Of a stretch of 64,000 bases of DNA, positions 53,548 through 62,500 are shown piece by piece. The DNA is taken from NCBI GenBank assembly GCA_039566865.1, contig CM076955.1, forward strand, positions 20,877,501-20,941,500. The letters run 5' to 3'. The position numbers and the translations under genes are program-made. This stretch comes from Aurelia coerulea (lineage: Eukaryota; Cnidaria; Scyphozoa; Semaeostomeae; Ulmaridae). Numbering within the stretch: position 1 is the stretch's first letter; every line of letters starts with the position of its first letter. Below the pieces are notes generated by a model, which did no database searches, had not been told where the DNA came from, and was given only the letters and a program-made list of their open reading frames with translations.

Positions 53548-56500
53548 GTGTGTACCAACTATTTCTGCAAGTTTTCATGAGTTGCATTCTGTAACTAGAT
53601 ATGCTCTCCTCCTTTTTCTGATCCTCCTGTTCAATTTTTGTAAGTAGGATATTAAAGGGGGATTTGTGGAGTGGACTGCTAAAAACTTTCAGAAGTTGGA
53701 TGAGTTTTTATGACATGTAAGCAAACACCATTTACCTGATAAAAAGCAAAGAAAGGCTGGGGCTTACCAAAGTAAAAATTTTCAAACTGTGATATTGGGG
53801 GTGAAGGGAGTTTTTAATTACTGTGAAATGCCTTGCTTCCTTTTAACAGCAAAAACAATTTAAGTCTGTCAATCTTAAAATGGAATTCTAGAGTAAGACG
53901 CTATCCATTGGAGAACAGGATCCGTAAATCTGTTTAAAAATTGTTCAAAGCTGAAATTTGTTTCATAGTTAAGGAAACAATCCAAAACATACTTTTATAA
54001 TAAAGGAACCTACTGTCTGGCAGAATAGCAAAATGCAAACATATTTTGAAAGAAATTGCTCCATTATTAAATCTGTTTATCGTAATGTAAAGAATTCTTG
54101 TAATTTTAATGTGCTTGTTCTGTAGGTGTTTCTCTTTCTTTGCAGATTGTTTTGAAACACAGTGAACATCCACCAATAATGAGAGATTCATCCTGGACCC
54201 TTGCAGTTCCATATAAAGAGACACCACGTTTCAGAACTCCAAGTGAATCAATTGCTAATAATTACACCCCAAGTGCAGCAGATATCAAGATGAGAAATTT
54301 GGGGAAACTGAGGCCAGCAAAGAAAAGGAGTATCCTTTTCCAGAATTATGTCAGAACACACTGCAGGCCTTGTGCACTTTACCATGGTTTTCTTGTCTAA
54401 GAATTCTTGTTTAGAAAAATTCACAGTCTTTTATCTGGCTCAAGAATTTGATTTATGCAAGGCCTGTACTGCAGATGATTGCACTGTATCTTTCTTTGAC
54501 TTAAAGCACATGCATTGTGCACAAACATGACAAGAAGTCTTTGCATCATGAGAAGAATTTTTGAGCCATATGAAAGATTGTAAATATTTTTAGCGAGAAT
54601 TTTAGGCAGGAAAACCATGTTAATGTATGCAAGGTCTGCAAGGTCTGCACTGTAGATGGAAGCTTGAAGCACAAAGTTTTGATAAATTGTCATATCCTGA
54701 ACTTTCACCGAAGCAATTAAAGTAAATCAATGGATCTAAAAACAGCTTAGCTTGGGAACTGGGTCAATCTAAATATAACCTCATTGTATTTTACATTCTG
54801 GTTTGATGAAAACAGTGAAAAATAAGTGACGCATGCCATTCTCTTGTGCTATGTTATGTTTAGATTAGATCGCTATATCTCCGTTCATATACCTTTATGA
54901 AATATTGCGTGATTTAAAATACGTATCCTTTCAGAAGACAACTATTTCATACTTAACTTATAATTAGCTAGCATTGATGATCCAGGCTTGATAAGGAGGA
55001 AGACCCCAAGACCTCATTTGCGAACCAGATCAGAAGGCTCCTCAGCAAGAGTGTAAGTGAATTAACTAAAATATGCTCCTTCATATTTGCTAATCATGTC
55101 CTCAGAAATAGTGTGATTACAAACTGTACATTTTCAAGTTTCGCAAATGCTCTGTCTCCTGAAGGTAAGCATTTAACTAACCAGAAAAACATTGTCTTTT
55201 TCAAATAAATACCTAACATTTGGTATAGCAATTAACGTTTTATTAAGCTTCTCCTACACATTGCACATGTCATAAAAATGTTTTGGTTATTGATCTCTTT
55301 TCGCTTTCATTTTTTCTATATTTCTACCTTGCATCCAAAGATGGCTTCAGGACACTGAGGAGGTGCTAAGCTTATCAAAGCAGTGCCCTTGTCCTTCCTC
55401 TTGGTGTCATCACACCTTGTGATTCTTTAAGGCTGGAATTACAGAGACTTGGCAACTATCTTCACTCTACGACAATATAATAAATACATGATTTGAGTAG
55501 CAAGAATAATGCAGGTGTTAAAAACACGATGTTTCCATCATGTACTCGTTATCAAGTGACTCCTAATCAATGAATCCAAGCAAAGAGAAGACAAAATTCG
55601 ACAATTAGCAGCCCCATCTCTCCTCACTCTACATATCAGGTTTGATGGGGCATGGTTTTGAACCACTAACCCTCAGATTGGTAGTTATGTCTTGTTCAAT
55701 TCCTACCCTGACCATCCTCACTAATTTCGCCTTCTTTATATTTCACTACAGTTGGCCAGGAAGCAGACCATTGACACCAATACAGCAAATAAATGTTATA
55801 CAAACAAAACAGATTGATGAAAATAACAATGAAATTGAACCATCTCAGAGAGACATGGAGGTGTGTAGTGTATAGTTTGCCATAAAACCTCTATCTAGCC
55901 CCCTCTCTATTAGCTTCCCTCTCTATTAGACCTCTGGCTTCTAAGACAAAATTTTTTGATAAGCCCCCCTTTCCTAATAAACCCCCCCCCCCATATGTAT
56001 CAAATGCCAGTGATTACCAAGGATTTTCCTTTTGTGCGTATTTATGTATGTATGTAATATATCTAACATGGTTACAAGGCTAAGCGAACGCTTGTTTACA
56101 GCTTGGTCCACAAATTAAAATTGTAAGGCATAAATAAAAAAAGTAAAATCATAAGGCTAATAATTAATTTACATGGAAATTCGAATATAAAATATTTTCC
56201 GGATAGATGTATTAGTTGCTATAAACCTAAAATGTCCAAAAGATTAAAATATACAGAAAAATTAAAACACGGTCCAATCATATTTCACATAGTTGTCTGA
56301 GCTAAATTCGATTTAAGTGGCAAAATATTAAAAGAATAAACCAAATGAAAAGATTTGTTCATTATTCCAGCGATATTATCACTACATAACGAAAGGAGTT
56401 CCAGCAACGTCGATCATGCCTCAGGATGAAGAAATATTGAGACGCATTGTTGATGATAGAATCACAGCTAGATTGAAAGATGGCAAAGCTCCCTTGAAGA

Positions 56501-59500
56501 TGATTGAACAGTTGAAAACTGAAATTGCAGAAGACTACAGTTTTAGTTTACGAAAAGCAATCGGTAAGGAGCATGGCTCATAGACTCACTTAAAGACCCA
56601 TTCCTAACCATGATCCTTTGCGCACCGAATTAAAGGACAAGAGACAGAGCCTACTGTAGGCCACAAATAACTTTCATGTACCGGGTGAGTCAAAAAAGAA
56701 TCCCCGTTTGGAAGGCCACTGCTCCCTGAAAATCAAAGCAATAATATTGAAAACCGCCTTGTTTTATTTACCAATATGTTCAATTAGGTTCAGTGATTCA
56801 CCCGGGTTTAATCGGTCATCCCTTGGCGTAGATATGGGAGATTTTCTGCAGAAGCCACCTTCCAAAAACCTGCAGAAGCGAGTGAAAATGATGAGCAAAT
56901 TTTCCTTGCTTTTTCTTCCTAAAATGATGACAATCGAATGTATTCATGTGCTTTGCCCTCTTAGGAGAATGAAATCCCCCTGAAGAGGTTATTGATACCA
57001 GAGGGAAGTTTGTTTATCCTCCCAAGAGGATAGCATGCGCTAAAACGTGCAGAAGTCATTTGCTGTAAGGCCGGTGTAAGGCAGAAATATTAGCAAAATT
57101 TGTTCGTGATTTTGGGCACATTTTGATGGTTTCTTGAAGAGGCTTTCTCGAGAAAATCCCTTATAATTTCAGAACAGAGTGGCCCATTTCACTCAGGTAA
57201 ATCTTAAAAAGGATCTGAACATGTCTACCATTAATCTATATATTTACCGTTCAAACGGGGTTTCGTTTTATTGACTCACCCGGTGTGACTGTCACTTCAT
57301 ACAAAAGTCGATTTTAGCGCCTCAAAGGATCATGGTTAGCTATGCCTCTTTAAAGATTACAACTGAAATGTTTCGGACAGTGAAAGTTTCAGATAAAATT
57401 TGTTATGTGAATTACCTTTGAAAGCCTCCTGGAATTTGTTGTCTAAATTTGATGCTCCCGATATTTTTTAATGAAGCATTCATTGCCGATCTTTGGTTGA
57501 AAATTAGGTTAATTCTGTGCAGATATAACTCATTTCAAGCGAATGATTTGACCAATAAGCTGCAAAATAGACATTGTCTCTGAATTTTCCGAAAGTGTCT
57601 GACCTGTCTTTTTCCGATAAAATTTTGCATACTCTTTGTCCTTTATTGATGGAACTTCATCTCCTCATAGTTGATTACATTCTCAAAGATGAAAGTGAAA
57701 GAAAAAGACTTCATATCGCAGCCATCCCGACCCCTTTTAAAATCAGGTATGAAGACAACAATACTCTTTCTCTTCAGTTATTAGCCATTGTATGATGTGC
57801 GCTTGTCAATTGAGCAAGAATTCCTTAAAACTTAAATTCCTCTCAGTTTTCATACTCTGCTCTTTGAGATCTTTTGATTGATCATTGCTTTGATGGATAT
57901 TTTTGTCCATTTAATTATCGAAAATACTGTAGTCCAGGAGCTATATAAACCAGTAGCTATTTAAGCTATTTGAGCAAAGATTCTCCAAATATACTACATT
58001 GCTCTCAAAAATTTCCTCTCTATTCGCTCGCAAGCCAGAACTGAATTGATGGATTCATACTGTAGCTTGAACTGCACAGAATCGTAGATACGTTCAGACT
58101 TGTCTTTCCGTCTAAATTTTGAGTCTTGCAGCGTCAAAACTCTTAATTAACCAAGACTCCCCCCCACCAATCTCCGCTTTGTCACTGCTGCTCGTAGCCT
58201 GTGACTACTAACAGCTCTAAGAAGAAGGCGTCAGTTCTCCTATTTTGTAGTTCCCTTCTTTGAACGGCAGCCTCCGCTGCTTCGTTTTCCTTCCGGTGTC
58301 TCTAGTCCAGTAGCTATTTGAACCAGTACATAACTTGATTTTTGTTTTGTTTCAGTTGTATTAGAGCTCCTGTTCCCTGGCATAAGACATATGCAATAGC
58401 CAAAGAGTTGACTGCTACTCAGCTGTTTACGATTAATTCTGTTATGACTGAGTTACAGACCATTTGGCATCAAAGGTACGTTTCAATTCATTGTCATCTT
58501 TGAACTTGGAGGATGTAACCTTTTTATGGAGTTTTTATCAATTTTATCCATAAGAAATATATGTTTCAGGGATTTTTGTCTTTGTTGCGTCTTGTTGATC
58601 ACTATTCACTGCATGTATGTGAGCGATCTGTGTTTGCCTTCAAAACTCTGAATATTAAAAAAGAAATTCCTTATCCCAGACTCGTGGACTAACATGGTTC
58701 TAACAACAACTTACCTTATCTTGCAGATTTTCCAAAAATCGATTTGTGGATATTGATGAGATTTTTAAGTCTGGCTCTCCGATGTACCCACAGGAATTTG
58801 AGGCACTCATCAAGAAGCAATGCTCTAAAGCCAGGGAACATTTGATCAAAGTGTAAGTAATTCTGATATCAATAGCTCTATTTTTTAATCATTTTTGCAA
58901 AAATGCTCTTATCTTACAGTGAATAGAAATTGAACCTTGTTGCTTGCCACGAGTGAAAAGTCACTCCAAAGATTGCGTACGCTCTGGTTAGAAATCCCAA
59001 AAAATCCTGAAAAGTCACGAAACTCTTCGAAGAGTCTGTAAAAATCTATAGATCTGTAAATCTGTAAAAAATCTGTAAAAGTCTGTAAAAAAATCGGAAA
59101 ATTTTCAAAAATCTTCAAAAATCCCTGTAGTTTCCCAAATTTTCCTGAAATCTTTCGAAGTGTTTGTTTTGAAAGTGTTTTGAATCCTGAAAGTGTAAAA
59201 TGTTGCGAAATCTAGAAAATTTTTGCAAATTCTGGAAAACTTTAGAAATCTCGAAAATATCTTGAAATCTCAAAGTTCTTCAAAAAAGCCTAGAAATCCG
59301 AAAAAGCTTTATGAAATCTTACAAATCTTTAAACATTTCCAATTATCGTCGAAATGTCTTTGTGATACCTCATACAGTAGATCCAATATGATATATTCTT
59401 CTTCGACTCAAAGCTTTAAAGTTTGAATAAAACTGCTCACATTTTTTTTGTCTCTAGCTGGATACCTGCATGCGGAGATGTGCTGAAGTCATTGAAAGAC

Positions 59501-62500
59501 CACTGGATTCATTTAATACCAGCGAAAGAGGGTTCTTCGACTCAACTCATTCAATCATTTTTCTCATGCGTTGCCTCTGTGATGTCAATTCAACTTAGAA
59601 GCATGGTGTTAAATTCATTGAATGATTTTCTGCAGTTTCTCAACAGATATGAGGTATTACAACCTTTATATATGTATTGAACTACGTTGCTTGTGTTTTC
59701 ACGACTCCATATCAATTCGTCACTTTCTGCGGTTCCTTGGTACATACAGTTTTGCAAGATTACAGTACGAGGGACTGGGGGTACGTAGCATATTGAGGGT
59801 ACGGGTATGTGCTGCCAATATGGGTCGGTTTTTGGGCCCAAAATTCTCTAAACAAGGGTCATTTTTTGGCAGATTTTCCTTAAACATGGGTCGGCAAAAC
59901 ATTGTTAAAATAGGTATTTTGCCGCCAAAATTCATCGCAAGAGTGGGTACTGAAGCAAATTTTGGCAAGTGGAAATAGGGCCTCTTTTAACATAACAGCT
60001 GGGTGGCCAATTGCCCCCTTAGCCCCTTCTTTGATCCATTGTTTTACCTTCTGAAACAATGATTCTATTGTCCCTTGTAATCGAGGAAACAACTGATTGC
60101 CCCCTGAGTCCTGGTCCCTTAAAAGAGGCCCTGATAGGAAGAGGGTAGCTTTTTGAAAACTGGGCGGCAGACTTCCGTCCATTCACAAGTCTTGTACCCC
60201 TCCCTGGGATGGCAGTATTGACATTGAATCTATTGGTCTCGATTTTATGCCATTAGAAGGATGAAAAGCCAGTCCTGGTCATGGAATTAGGTGGACTTTT
60301 TTCCGTAATTCGCCTCTTTACTTTTCAAACACGGTTGTAGCCCTATTCCTACAGATATAACTTTCACCATCAAATTTGTTTGACCTTCGAAGAGGTTATC
60401 AATAGTTTCTCAACCAATCAGAGTTTTCAAACTCTGTTGCAATATCATTTGCCTTTCATCTATAAGACGCTTTCATCTACTTTCCTTACACCATGATGAA
60501 AAGAATTTTGTCTTACTATTCGATTCAACTCTACTTTAGGTCGCATAATTACGGTTGTCTCTTTTTCTCCTCAGAATGGAAATTATTTTGAATCTCCTTA
60601 CGAAGATCTGAAATTTGTACAACCACAGGTAAGGTTTAAGGAAATGGTGAATTAGAATGTAGCACTTTTGACAAAATGTTGAATTTATGATGTATACTGC
60701 ATATTTTTAAAAGAAAATTTTAGCGAAAATAAACCTTTTCGCCATTCTAAAAAAGAGTATGGATCGAGCGATATTTTTGTATATTTTTATACGAAAGGTT
60801 CGATTGAATGGCGTTAGGGCTTCCATTGCTTTTGTGCACATTCGAAAATTCTCCAAAATATATCAAACTAGCGTTCGATTCAGATTCTTTTGTAGAAAAG
60901 CTAAAAGGTTTACTAGTTGTAAAAAATGATGAAATTTCACTACGTTTCTTCTTGGGGAAATTTTGGGGAAACGGACACTTTCTCCATAATGTTCCAAGAG
61001 GGAAATGGAAATTTCCGTTTCCCTTGAATTTCCCAGAGAAACTTGCCTGTTTCCCATCAATCTTCATGCAGAAACTATAGGGAAATTTTGTTATTTTTTG
61101 CTTATGGCCTAGTTTATTCTTATCACAAGAATTTTGTCTCTGACTTGCATCTGATTTCTGGGTGCAATGAGTTGATAATGGTAGTCCAAAGAATTAAGAC
61201 GCAGCCGGAGCTCGTCCTTAAGAGATTACCCTTCCAGTCCTCGGTTGGGGAAGTTTTTCTCTTTTTCCAACGGTCCTTCAAAAAGATATTGCACTAAGAG
61301 GAGCGATTGTAGCTCTAAAAGAGTAAACGGATCCGCTTTTTCTTGTTTTCAGGTTATCACAGTCAATGTTCTGATCAGAGACAGGCAAATCACATTTGAT
61401 CCACAATTCAATGAAATACGTGACGTCATTGTTCGATGTTTCACAGACATTGTTGGTAAGGCGGAATCACTGCCTCGGGTTCGTATAATGCGCTAAATTT
61501 GTATTGTCAAACTGATGAAAACAAGCATAGGGCTCAAATCTTTCAAATCTTTAAAAAGGTCGGTGTAAAATTCTTTTGCAGTTTTCTTTGAATTGCATGA
61601 CTTGAAAGGAACTTATGGTACTTTGCTGTAAATCTGCCGTGGAAATTTTTTGATATCTTGATTTTTTCAAAATGGCGGCAATTTTATTATTTTTGACAAA
61701 ATTCATGGGAAATTTTGAACAAATTTAAACAATCGTAAATCCTAGACTAATAGAGGAAACATTGTATAAACTTCAAAGAAACCATAATTTATGAAGGTCT
61801 ACAATATGGTGGCAAGCAGAAATCTGTAGCTTTTCTAGTTTAGGATTTAGAAATTTGATGACGTCATAGCCTCAAATTTGATAAATGCCGCAATATTGAA
61901 ACTAATCAAGATATCAATAAATTGCCACGGCAGATTTGCAGCAAAAAACCCTAAGCTCCTTCCAAGCCATTTATTTCAAAGGAAACTGCAATAGAATTTT
62001 ACACCGAACTTTTTAAATATTTGAGCCCTATGTTATGAAAACATGAATTCTTAAGACCTTGTGCTTTCCTTGATCCTTCGCTGTCTCACAATGACTTTCA
62101 TACTGTATGAAATTGATTTGGCCTGCAAATCTTAGGGCTGTGTTGTCTCTTCAAACTTCGAGTGAATGTTATTATTCCATAACTTTTGAGGGGAGCACAG
62201 TGTCTTAATGCAATGAAAATTTGAAATGTCTAGTTATGAATTAATCATGACATCGGTAGTGGTTTGCAAAAGATGTGCTTGTTGCTAAGTGATATTTCTC
62301 ATCAAGCCAAGAATCTTTTAGATTATTTCTTATGATTTCTGAAAATAAGCAAAGTTGTAGTAGGGCGCGATGGCCAAGTGGTAAGGCGTCGGTCTCGTAA
62401 ACCGAAGATCACGGGTTCAAGTCCCGTTCGTGCCTTTTCTTTATGCGACCGGTCACAATCATGGGCCTTAGGACATAATAAAAGAGTAGTGCAAGTACAC

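Noticed and set aside
54140..54400. An 86-codon + strand open frame as a separate small gene.
   Set aside because: Its first two thirds are the dynein exon 54146-54329; the rest is intron read-through into the fold-back.
55625..55720. Degenerate tRNA or tRNA-derived repeat on the minus strand (B-box-like GGTTCAAAACC).
   Set aside because: A B-box-like stretch and a loose A-box-like stretch are visible, but no anticodon or acceptor stem forms, so it cannot be called.
59590..60182. Overlapping open frames on both strands in a dynein intron (83-118 codons).
   Set aside because: They cover intron and fold-back sequence and show low-complexity or repeat-like content, with no family recognised.
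60736..60815. Apparent inverted repeat with CGCCATTC and GAATGGCG.
   Set aside because: The matching blocks are not in mirrored order across the two arms, so no proper fold-back forms.
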